A DNA stretch of 31,915 nt, from assembly GCA_016290695.1 (NCBI GenBank), contig JAEEUX010000001.1, positions 1-31,915 on the forward strand, in the 5' to 3' direction. Positions 14,727-20,685 of the stretch are shown here, piece by piece. The notes under the pieces were generated by a model. The model did not search any database. It was not told where the DNA came from and saw only the letters and a program-made list of their open reading frames with translations. How positions within the stretch are numbered: the stretch's first letter is position 1; every line of letters begins with the position of its first letter. A program made the translations under genes and the position numbers. This stretch comes from Oscillospiraceae bacterium. GTDB lineage: Bacteria; Bacillota; Clostridia; Oscillospirales; Oscillospiraceae.

Positions 14727-15622
14727 ACGGCGGTATATTTTTCCTCCATAAAATCGGGGAAATACGAAAGCTTTGCCTTGCGAAGATTTTCAAGACCCAT
14801 ATCCTCTTCGCGGTTTATGTATTTCACCTCGGGGTATTTCTCCTTGATATAGCGCGCAAACTCACGGTTTATCATCTGATAAGCCCCGGTGATGGATGAA
14901 TCGGCCTTTTCAAAATGGGCGACGTAAGTGTCCTCGCTCAGCCTTTCACCGATCGTGAACGCGCAGGGACGCCCGCCGGCGTAAAGAAACGCACCGTCGA
15001 GTCCGAGCTCATCGAACTCCGTGAGCGCCTTTTTTATGGCAAGCGCCTCGGCTATGGCGGTCTCCTCGTCGCTTTCATGGCGCTCTATCATCCACTCGCG
15101 GTCAAGCTCCGCGCAAAGCGGAGCCGTGACGCTCGTCATGGGGTCAAAGCGCCACTCGTTTTCCGCGACGAAGCGGTTTATGTAATTGCGCTTGGCGTGC
15201 AGCTTCTTGCCTTCGAGCGAGGCGAGGCGGTCTATCGAATAAACGTAGTCGAAATAATCCGTCGCGGGCGAAAGCTCATACTGCCCGCCGAACGCTTTTT
15301 CCAGAAGCGCAAGCGCTTCCTTGGGGATAGAGTGCATGACAAGTTTCTTTCCGCGCTCACGGGCTCCGGCAACAAGCGGCTCGACCACGCTTTTTAACTT
15401 TTCATCGTCTTTGACCTCGATGGGATATGAAAAATAGCATTCGCTTTCAACCTCCGTGCAAATGACGAGGCAGCCTTCGATGATGCACCACGCCGCGGCG
15501 TAGCTCGCGCCCCAGCCGTAGATGTTCATGAAGCTGAAATCGGCGTTTCGTGTGCCTGTTGAATAAACGACAGGGTACATCCACTTCCTGTCGCTGAGAA
15601 TAACGGGTTTGAATTCGGGCAT
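14714..15622 (-). CDS. DUF2156 / LPG_synthase_C-domain protein
   Basis: 302 residues without membrane helices, built as a double GNAT-like fold as in the C-terminal domain of phosphatidylglycerol lysyltransferases (MprF). The N-terminal part includes RKWMYPVVYSTGTRNADF and FSFMNIYGW, and the C-terminal end has the family segment INREEDMGLENLRKAKLSYFP split over about 272-292. Stand-alone DUF2156 proteins are common in Clostridia, and their substrate is mostly unknown; transfer of an amino acid or acyl group is an inference. It starts 19 bases after the glycosylase gene and overlaps the GNAT gene, so the three are co-expressed. Confidence 0.85.
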   Translation of the reverse strand: MPEFKPVILSDRKWMYPVVYSTGTRNADFSFMNIYGWGASYAAAWCIIEGCLVICTEVESECYFSYPIEVKDDEKLKSVVEPLVAGARERGKKLVMHSIPKEALALLEKAFGGQYELSPATDYFDYVYSIDRLASLEGKKLHAKRNYINRFVAENEWRFDPMTSVTAPLCAELDREWMIERHESDEETAIAEALAIKKALTEFDELGLDGAFLYAGGRPCAFTIGERLSEDTYVAHFEKADSSITGAYQMINREFARYIKEKYPEVKYINREEDMGLENLRKAKLSYFPDFMEEKYTAVWKI

Positions 15623-15641
15623 AAATATACCTACTTTTCAA

Positions 15642-16205
15642 TCAGATGTTGGTGCATACCTCTTTGATTTTTTCCTGTAAACGCTTGAGGTCTTCAAAGG
15701 TCTCCGGTCTTTTGCCGGGGTCTCGCAGCAGTGCTGCGGGGTGATATAGCGCCATGATGTCGGCGTTTTCGTTTTTGAACCAAAGTCCGTGCTCGCGGGT
15801 TATTTTAAAATCCGGCTTAATGAAGCGCATCGCGGAAATACGCCCGAGGCAGACGATTATCTTTGGATTAATGAGCCTGCGCTGCTCGTTGAGCCACTCA
15901 ATGCAGGTGTCCTGCTCCTCGGGGTAGGGGTCGCGGTTATGCGGCGGGCGGCATTTGACGATGTTGGCTATGTATACTTTCGCGCGGTCAAGATTAATCA
16001 TTTCGAGCATGCTGTCAAGAAGCTTGCCTGCGCGGCCTACAAAGGGCTCGCCCTGTAAATCCTCCTGTTCTCCGGGGCCTTCGCCGATGAAAAGAATCTC
16101 GGAAGCGCGGTTGCCCACGCCGAAAACGAGGTTCGTGCGCCCCTCGGCAAGAGCGCATTTATTACATTTAAGACATTGCTCATAAAGACTATCCCAGCTT
16201 GACAT
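15642..16205 (-). CDS. Uracil-DNA glycosylase, family 4 (Fe-S type)
   Basis: Removes uracil from DNA in base-excision repair. The 187-residue protein has the 4Fe-4S cysteines CLKCNKC near the N terminus plus KCRPPHNRDP and DTCIEWL further on. Motif A is GEGPGEQEDLQGEPFVGRAG, cut here as GEGPGEQED then FVGRAGKLLD, and the active-site motif HPAALLRDP lies near the C terminus. The frame stays open to 16286, but ATG 16205 has AAAGGATAGG 7 bases upstream and starts at the usual family position; the extension would also run into the promoter at 16248-16276. It is first in a minus-strand operon. Confidence 0.93.
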   Translation of the reverse strand: MSSWDSLYEQCLKCNKCALAEGRTNLVFGVGNRASEILFIGEGPGEQEDLQGEPFVGRAGKLLDSMLEMINLDRAKVYIANIVKCRPPHNRDPYPEEQDTCIEWLNEQRRLINPKIIVCLGRISAMRFIKPDFKITREHGLWFKNENADIMALYHPAALLRDPGKRPETFEDLKRLQEKIKEVCTNI

Positions 16206-16247
16206 GTAATAACCTATCCTTTCACTTGGAATAATTCGCTTTTGCAC

Positions 16248-16276
16248 ATTATAACATATAGTATTGATATTTACAA
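16248..16276 (-). promoter_or_regulatory. Sigma-A promoter of the udg operon
   Basis: Read on the minus strand: TTGTAA (16276-16271), a 17-base spacer and TATAAT (16253-16248), with TG one base before the -10 box (extended -10). Transcription would begin near 16241, 36 bases before the glycosylase ATG. Confidence 0.75.
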
Positions 16277-16402
16277 TGGAAAACACATATTATAACTACA
16301 TTATGTAAACCAAAGCTTGGCCGTATACATTTAGGAATAGTCATAATTATACAAAGCGCATAACAACAACATCTTTTTTTGAGAAAAATTTATATAATAC
16401 TC

Positions 16403-16431
16403 TTGCAAATGGCGATCTTGTATGCTATAAT
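16403..16431 (+). promoter_or_regulatory. Sigma-A promoter (extended -10) of the orphan membrane protein gene
   Basis: TTGCAA (16403-16408), 17 bases and TATAAT (16426-16431), preceded by TGC (extended -10). The start site near 16438 lies upstream of ATG 16466, which shows that the longer frame from TTG 16379 is not the gene start. Confidence 0.75.
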
Positions 16432-16465
16432 GCCACTATCAAATACCAAGGGGTGTGCGGCAAAA

Positions 16466-16993
16466 ATGAAATTTGTGGATAGCAAAGCAAAATGCGGAAT
16501 TTATACTTTCCTGATTTATCTCGTCGTAATGTTTGAGATGAGCGTTCTTTCTGGTTACAGATTTATCACCGGCGAGGCTGATAAGTATGGTAACGGTATT
16601 ACGCTTGAAGCTAAGAAGGCTGTCAGTCTCAAGGCTATAGGCGAAAACGTAGGCTGGAACTATATAGTCTGCTCTGTCATTATAATCGTTGCGATGTTCC
16701 TCTTCGCAATGTGGATTGGCTATAACAGAAACTTCGGCGGCGTTTTGGGCATGATCATTATAAATGTCATTCCGTTTATCGGCCTTATTGCTCCCTCTAC
16801 TTATAATTTCTTCTGGAGCTACGGTACGGCTCACTTCCTTCCCGCGATGACTATTTTCGGACTCCACAAGAGCGGTTCTCATATCGGGCAGATCATATTT
16901 ATTGCCGCGGTGTTGGTGCTCACTGTTGTATTCTTCTTTATCGGCAAGGCTATCAGAAAGAAGCATGCCGAGAAGTATGAGTATGACGACTGA
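16466..16993 (+). CDS. Orphan four-helix membrane protein
   Basis: I do not recognise this 175-residue protein. Four hydrophobic segments are visible: about 11-30, 67-86, 91-108 and 140-162. A soluble loop of about 35 residues sits between the first and second helix, and the tail is basic then acidic (KKHAEKYEYDD). There is no transporter or enzyme motif. The start ATG 16466 is chosen because AAGGGGTG (16448-16455) lies 10 bases upstream and a strong promoter overlaps the earlier candidate start. The gene is monocistronic, with its own promoter and terminator between two minus-strand units. Codon use resembles its neighbours, so transfer is not evident. Confidence 0.8.
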   Translation: MKFVDSKAKCGIYTFLIYLVVMFEMSVLSGYRFITGEADKYGNGITLEAKKAVSLKAIGENVGWNYIVCSVIIIVAMFLFAMWIGYNRNFGGVLGMIIINVIPFIGLIAPSTYNFFWSYGTAHFLPAMTIFGLHKSGSHIGQIIFIAAVLVLTVVFFFIGKAIRKKHAEKYEYDD

Positions 16994-17022
16994 TTTAATG
17001 CTTTGAGAATTTAGGCTAATTG

Positions 17023-17058
17023 CAGCAGAGCTTCTTGTCAGGAAGCTCTGCTGTTTTC
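17023..17058 (+). terminator. Intrinsic terminator of the orphan membrane protein gene
   Basis: CAGCAGAGCTTC (17023-17034) pairs perfectly with GAAGCTCTGCTG (17042-17053) over a 7-base loop and is followed by TTTTCAT. On the minus strand no T-tract follows, so its action is mainly for the plus strand. Confidence 0.9.
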
Positions 17059-17110
17059 ATATCTGCGGCAGAAGAACATTATTCCGGTGCGGAAAACATG
17101 CGGCAAAGCT

Positions 17111-17473
17111 TTATGGCTTTTCTTTCGGCTTCTTGATAAGGGCAAAGATAAATGAGAAGAATATTGCTGAGCTCAGTCCACAGGCTGCGGCTGTCATTGA
17201 GCCGGAGAGTACGCCGAGCCAGCCCTTCTCGTCAACGGCTTTTTTAACGCCTTTGGCAAGAACATTGCCGAAGCCCGTGAGGGGAACGGAGGCGCCCGCG
17301 CCAGCCCAATCGAGAAAGGGAGCATATATGCCCACGGCGCTGAGAATTATGCCGGCGACTACGTAGGAAACGAGTATTCTTGCCGGAGTTAGCGCCGTTT
17401 TGTCGATGAGAATTTGCCCAATCGCGCAGAGAACACCACCCGCGACGAAAGCCTTAACGAAACCAAGCAGCAT
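17111..17473 (-). CDS. spoVAE: Stage V sporulation protein AE (SpoVAEb)
   Basis: Inner-membrane part of the SpoVA channel that moves dipicolinic acid into the forespore and releases it at germination. The 120-residue length is typical of the short SpoVAEb form. Hydrophobic helices cover about 1-24, 32-52 and 85-112. The segments MLLGFVKAFVAGGVLCAIGQ and VPLTGFGNVLAKGV are characteristic of the family. Its ATG follows the TAA of spoVAD with no gap. No gene follows it on this strand: the next gene toward lower coordinates is the convergent orphan membrane protein. Confidence 0.93.
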   Translation of the reverse strand: MLLGFVKAFVAGGVLCAIGQILIDKTALTPARILVSYVVAGIILSAVGIYAPFLDWAGAGASVPLTGFGNVLAKGVKKAVDEKGWLGVLSGSMTAAACGLSSAIFFSFIFALIKKPKEKP

Positions 17474-18499
17474 TTACAAAGCACCTCTTTCGGAAGAAAT
17501 AGCCACCGCGTGGCATATCCCGGGAATGCTTTCCTTTTGCGCGGAGCTTGTCGTGGACAAAAGAGCGCCTGTTGCGGCGAAAAGCACGTTTTTCCATCGC
17601 CCGGATCTCATTTCGCGCAGAATATATGCGCACAAAACGCTTGCGCTGCATCCGCAGCCGGAGCCGCCTGCGTGAACGTCCTGCTTTTCGCTTGAAAAGA
17701 GCAGCATTCCGCAGTCGATGCTTCGCGCGCTTATGTCCAGGCCGTCATCGCCGAAAAGGTCGATAAGCGCCCTGTGTCCTATTTTTCCGAGGTCACCTGT
17801 CACGATGAGGTCGTAATAGTCCGGATCTGTTGAAAAATCCTCAAAATGTGCCGAAAGAGTCTCATAAGCCGCCGGAGCCATTGCCGCTCCCATGTTGTTA
17901 ACGTCAGTAACGCCTGCGTCGCGGATGATACCCGTCGTAACACGCGGGATAAACGGACCCTCGCCGCCTTCGGAAAGAATGACACAGCCCGCAGCAGTCG
18001 CCGTCCACTGCGAGGACGGAGTGCGCTGACCGCCGTATTCAAGCGGGAAACGAAACTGCCGCTCTGCGGTGCAGAAATGCGACGAACAGACAGCTGCCGT
18101 TTTTGAGGCGTAACCGCCGTCGACAGCCATGGCGGCGAGCGTAAGCGACTCCGCCATAGTCGAGCAGGCACCGTATACCCCGAAGTAGGGGACGCGGCAC
18201 TCTCGAAACGCGAGAGCCGAGGCTATACACTGATTCAGAAGGTCGCCAGCGAAAACGTAATCTATTTTTGCCGCCTCCGTTTTCGCGGAAGCGCAGGCAA
18301 GCTCGAAAACCTTCTTCTGCATAAAGGTTTCGGCCTTTTCCCAGGTGTTTTCTCCGAAATACGAATCATCTGATACATAATCGAAGCAGCCGCGCAGCGG
18401 ACCTTCGTTCTCCTTTTTTCCCGCGACGCTCGCAAACCCGGCTATGACTGGCGGATTTGAAAACTGCACACTCTGAGCTCCGGCTTTTTTGACAGACAT
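17474..18499 (-). CDS. spoVAD: Stage V sporulation protein AD
   Basis: Thiolase-fold protein that binds dipicolinic acid and sits on the outer face of the spore inner membrane. 341 residues is the normal size. Family segments seen include NPPVIAGFASVAGKKE, DYVFAGDLLNQC, GVYGACSTMAESL, SSHFCTAERQFRFPLEYGGQ, GKIGHRALIDLFG and HAGGSGCGCSASV. Three in-frame starts lie close together (GTG 18508, ATG 18505, ATG 18499). I choose ATG 18499 because GGAG at 18509-18512 is 8-9 bases upstream; the other two are too close to it. spoVAC, the usual partner just upstream, is absent; a DUF6062 gene occupies that position. Confidence 0.94.
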   Translation of the reverse strand: MSVKKAGAQSVQFSNPPVIAGFASVAGKKENEGPLRGCFDYVSDDSYFGENTWEKAETFMQKKVFELACASAKTEAAKIDYVFAGDLLNQCIASALAFRECRVPYFGVYGACSTMAESLTLAAMAVDGGYASKTAAVCSSHFCTAERQFRFPLEYGGQRTPSSQWTATAAGCVILSEGGEGPFIPRVTTGIIRDAGVTDVNNMGAAMAPAAYETLSAHFEDFSTDPDYYDLIVTGDLGKIGHRALIDLFGDDGLDISARSIDCGMLLFSSEKQDVHAGGSGCGCSASVLCAYILREMRSGRWKNVLFAATGALLSTTSSAQKESIPGICHAVAISSERGAL

Positions 18500-18512
18500 G
18501 GGCATCACTCCG

Positions 18513-18549
18513 AATAAAATAGGGTCACCGCGAATGCGGCGACCCTATT
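18513..18549 (-). terminator. Intrinsic terminator between DUF6062 and spoVAD
   Basis: AATAGGGTC and GACCCTATT (18518-18526, 18541-18549) plus inner CCGC/GCGG arms give a continuous 14-bp stem in the minus-strand RNA, with one G-U pair and a 4-base loop. On the plus strand the same position is an A-C mismatch, which argues for minus-strand use. The stem runs into TTTTATT, just before the spoVAD ribosome site. Confidence 0.75.
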
Positions 18550-18577
18550 ATGTGCAGTTTCCGTGAAAATATTATCC
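18546..18577 (-). promoter_or_regulatory. Candidate forespore (sigma-G-like) promoter of spoVAD-spoVAE
   Basis: On the minus strand CATAATA (18552-18546) fits the sigma-G -10 pattern CATnnTA. GGATA (18577-18573) could serve as the -35 box, but the 20-base spacer is longer than ideal and its second base is off-consensus. A start near 18539 would fall inside the 5' arm of the terminator hairpin and so disable it. Confidence 0.35.
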
Positions 18578-18581
18578 AAGG

Positions 18582-19283
18582 CTATTTAAGAAACGCCATC
18601 GCGTCGTCAATAGAACTGCGGGCGCGCTCGGAAAGTGCAGCATCTGCGTTTCGATGGTCAAAGCTGAGGACGAATTCGTCGATTCCCGCGCGGATTTCGT
18701 CGAGACGAGCGCGTTCAAGCTCACAGAGCGCATCATAGAGCGAAGAGTATTTTTCAGCGTTCAGCTCGCGCTTGCCAGCACGAAGAATGCCGGCAGAATG
18801 TGTCACGCAAAAATAAGGCTGTTTCTTGAGCTTTGTGCGGAACGCTTCATCCGAGTCCCAAAGATAAGCGATGTTTGAATAATAACGCCGTTCTGTGTCT
18901 TTCACCTTAGAGCAGACGAAGCAGCTATCGGAAAGCTCACGCAGTTTTTCGCCGCCGTCCGCCTCTGCCGAAGAAGAAAAGAGCTTCTTTTTTTTCGCCG
19001 CCGGGATGGAATACAGTTCTTCCACGCTCATAAGATGACTCTGGATAACAAGGGCAAGCGGGAGCTTGTTTTTCATCCGGCGGAGCGCGGCTGAATGCTC
19101 GTGGCAAAAGCCCGCTTCATTCATCTTTATGCGGACATCCGGCTCCATCATGGCTGGGCCGAGAACGTATGAAAGCGTTGTTTCCTCAAGCGCGGCGAGC
19201 AGACGGCAGAGCGGACAGCCCTCGTAATGGTCGAAAGCTTCGTTTATCGGAATTGTAAAGATTTTTTCTGGCAAATGAAACAC
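18582..19283 (-). CDS. DUF6062-family protein
   Basis: Cytosolic protein of unknown function found in many Clostridia. Recognisable pieces are FTIPINEAFDHYEGCPLC, LGPAMMEPDVRIKMNEAGFC, ALVIQSHL and a second cysteine set (DSCFVCSKV, then YFCVTH). The paired Cys-x-x-Cys motifs with histidines suggest one or two metal sites. The frame is open to 19349, but that extension is encoded by the adjacent structured element. The homologous start should be just before KIFTIPINEAF: GTG 19283 has GAGG only 3 bases upstream, and TTG 19274 lies 12 bases from it, so the exact start is uncertain. The gene ends at a terminator before spoVAD. Confidence 0.8.
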   Translation of the reverse strand: MFHLPEKIFTIPINEAFDHYEGCPLCRLLAALEETTLSYVLGPAMMEPDVRIKMNEAGFCHEHSAALRRMKNKLPLALVIQSHLMSVEELYSIPAAKKKKLFSSSAEADGGEKLRELSDSCFVCSKVKDTERRYYSNIAYLWDSDEAFRTKLKKQPYFCVTHSAGILRAGKRELNAEKYSSLYDALCELERARLDEIRAGIDEFVLSFDHRNADAALSERARSSIDDAMAFLK

Positions 19284-19293
19284 CGTCCTCAAT

Positions 19294-19562
19294 CTGAAGA
19301 AACCTATACGAACCCGGTTTTGACAGGCTGTTTTTCGCCAGTGCTGCATCAGACTCCTTGACTATACAACAAGTATTTTCTTCGGAGTCTTTCTTGCTAT
19401 GGCAAAAAACAGTTCTGTAAAAACTGCAAGGAACCTCACAGCTGGATGTTTTGCGGGGCTTTTGCCCCAACGAGGGAAGACGGGCTTTTGCACATCGAAC
19501 GAGGAGAGGCAAAAGACGCCGGAAAGAACAGCTGTGAGGCGGGTTCGTATAGGAGCCTTCAG
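19294..19562. mobile_element. 269-bp MITE-like or structured-RNA element with terminal inverted repeats
   Basis: The ends are inverted repeats: 19294-19316 and 19540-19562 match at 20 of 23 positions, including a perfect 14-bp CCTATACGAACCCG at 19303-19316 against 19540-19553. Inside are two further hairpins. Arm A: 19317-19326/19415-19424 (9 of 10), 19328-19340/19400-19412 (12 pairs plus one G-U on the plus strand reading) and 19351-19357/19384-19390 (7 of 7). Arm B: 19434-19444/19529-19539 (11 of 11) and 19459-19466/19508-19515 (8 of 8). Together they form a three-way junction. No transposase is encoded and no plausible coding gene was found. It sits between the divergent DUF6062 and ogg genes. 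A non-autonomous repeat is most likely; a large ncRNA is the alternative. Confidence 0.6.
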
Positions 19563-19591
19563 CTTAATGTCTAACACTATCGAGTGTTTGC

Positions 19592-19620
19592 TTGAAATTG
19601 TGCATAACTGTTGTTATAAT
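19592..19620 (+). promoter_or_regulatory. Sigma-A promoter of ogg
   Basis: TTGAAA (19592-19597), 17 bases and TATAAT (19615-19620). A second -10-like TATAAT at 19634-19639 has a weak TTGTTA partner at 17 bases, but its transcript would lose the ribosome site. The promoter overlaps the TTG that would otherwise be taken as the gene start. Confidence 0.7.
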
Positions 19621-19654
19621 TGTTATAGCTTATTATAATCGGAGGCGAGGCTTT

Positions 19655-20488
19655 CTGCAATACCTTGAAAAAAACTGTGAGACGGAATTTGCACGGCCTG
19701 AGGATTTTGATCTCGAAAAAATCTTTGAATGCGGACAATGCTTCCGCTGGAACGCGCAGGAGGACGGCTCGTATGTCGGCGTCGCGATGGGGAAAGTCCT
19801 TCGTATACGCGCTGAGAGAGCGCGCATTTGCATTTCCGCCTCAGACGAGGAATTTAAAAAGCTTTGGTACGATTATTTTGACCTGTCGCGCGATTATGCT
19901 AAAGCAAGAAGAGCCGTTTCTCTCGATGCATATACAAGCGCCGCAGCGGAATACGGGAAGGGCATACGCATCCTCAGACAGGATAGCTGGGAAGCACTTT
20001 GCTCGTTTGTTATTTCCGAGTGCAACAATATTTCCCGTATAAAGAAGATTATCGAAAGCCTGTGCGCTCTTTTCGGCGAGCAAATCGAGTTCGAAGGTGG
20101 GGAATACTACTCTTTTCCATCTGCGGAAAAGCTCGCTTCGCTCGAAGCGGAGGCACTCGCGCCGATCCGCTGCGGTTACCGTGCTCCTTACATAATCGAA
20201 GCTGCCCGCGCCGTTAGCTCAGGCACACTCTCACTTTCAGCGCTTGCGGCGATGAAATGCCCGGATGCCGTGCGTGAGCTGAAAAAGATTAACGGAATTG
20301 GTGATAAGGTCGCTAACTGCGTGGTTTTGTTCGGGCTGAACATATCGGATGCCTTTCCTCTCGACGTATGGATGAAAAAGGCGCTGAAAGCGCATTATCC
20401 CCCGGATTTTGACCCTTCGTGCTTCGGAGAAAATGCAGGTCTTGCCCAGCAGTATATTTTCTATTACGCGCGTTCCGGCAACGTTTAG
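19655..20488 (+). CDS. ogg: 8-oxoguanine DNA glycosylase / AP lyase (OGG1-like)
   Basis: Bifunctional glycosylase that removes 8-oxoguanine. The N-terminal OGG domain contains FECGQCFRW, typical of OGG1-type enzymes, and RQDSWEALCSFVISECNNISRI is split around about 112-133. The helix-hairpin-helix INGIGDKVANCVVLFG near residue 215-230 supplies the catalytic lysine, and AFPLDVWM holds the catalytic aspartate. 277 residues fits the family. The frame extends up to TTG 19592, but the promoter lies there. GGAGG at 19641-19645 is 9 bases before CTG 19655, the only in-frame near-start codon at the right distance, so a CTG start is proposed. It appears monocistronic. Confidence 0.85.
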   Translation: MQYLEKNCETEFARPEDFDLEKIFECGQCFRWNAQEDGSYVGVAMGKVLRIRAERARICISASDEEFKKLWYDYFDLSRDYAKARRAVSLDAYTSAAAEYGKGIRILRQDSWEALCSFVISECNNISRIKKIIESLCALFGEQIEFEGGEYYSFPSAEKLASLEAEALAPIRCGYRAPYIIEAARAVSSGTLSLSALAAMKCPDAVRELKKINGIGDKVANCVVLFGLNISDAFPLDVWMKKALKAHYPPDFDPSCFGENAGLAQQYIFYYARSGNV

Positions 20489-20597
20489 AACGCGCTCTCG
20501 TGTCACATGAGCCTTACATTGTTGTGAAAAGGTCGTTTTCAATAATCCGGTAAAATAAATCAGGCAAAATATTGGCGCATAGGAAGCGCCTGAAAGG

Positions 20598-20626
20598 TTG
20601 ACAAAAAAGACATGGCATAGTATATT
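20598..20626 (+). promoter_or_regulatory. Sigma-A promoter of guaB
   Basis: TTGACA (20598-20603), a 17-base spacer and TATATT (20621-20626). The leader to ATG 20686 is about 53 bases and holds no riboswitch-like fold. Confidence 0.8.
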
Positions 20627-20646
20627 AATCTAATATAACATACTAT
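20617..20646. repeat. Palindrome over the guaB -10 region
   Basis: ATAGTAT (20617-20623) and ATACTAT (20640-20646) form a 7-bp inverted repeat with an inner ATTA/TAAT pair (20624-20627/20631-20634). It covers the -10 box and start site, so it could be an operator; AT-rich chance symmetry is also possible. Confidence 0.4.
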
Positions 20647-20685
20647 ATTTTGTAGAATAGCATGAGCGGAAGGATGAGGTTTGTT

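Noticed and set aside
14135..14852. Two long plus-strand frames (128 and 209 codons) opposite the GNAT gene
   Set aside because: Shadows of the minus-strand acetyltransferase, which has family motifs and operon context.
16379..16465. N-terminal extension of the orphan membrane protein from TTG 16379
   Set aside because: The consensus promoter at 16403-16431 lies inside it and the only good ribosome site serves ATG 16466.
19399..19638. Open frame of 79 codons on the plus strand, and a 71-codon frame opposite it
   Set aside because: Both run through the inverted-repeat element and change character at its border; no ribosome site and no protein-like pattern.
20468..20495. 8-bp hairpin GCGCGTTC/GAACGCGC across the ogg stop codon, considered as terminator
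   Set aside because: It is followed by TCTCGTGTC, without a T-tract; the pairing is partly within coding sequence.
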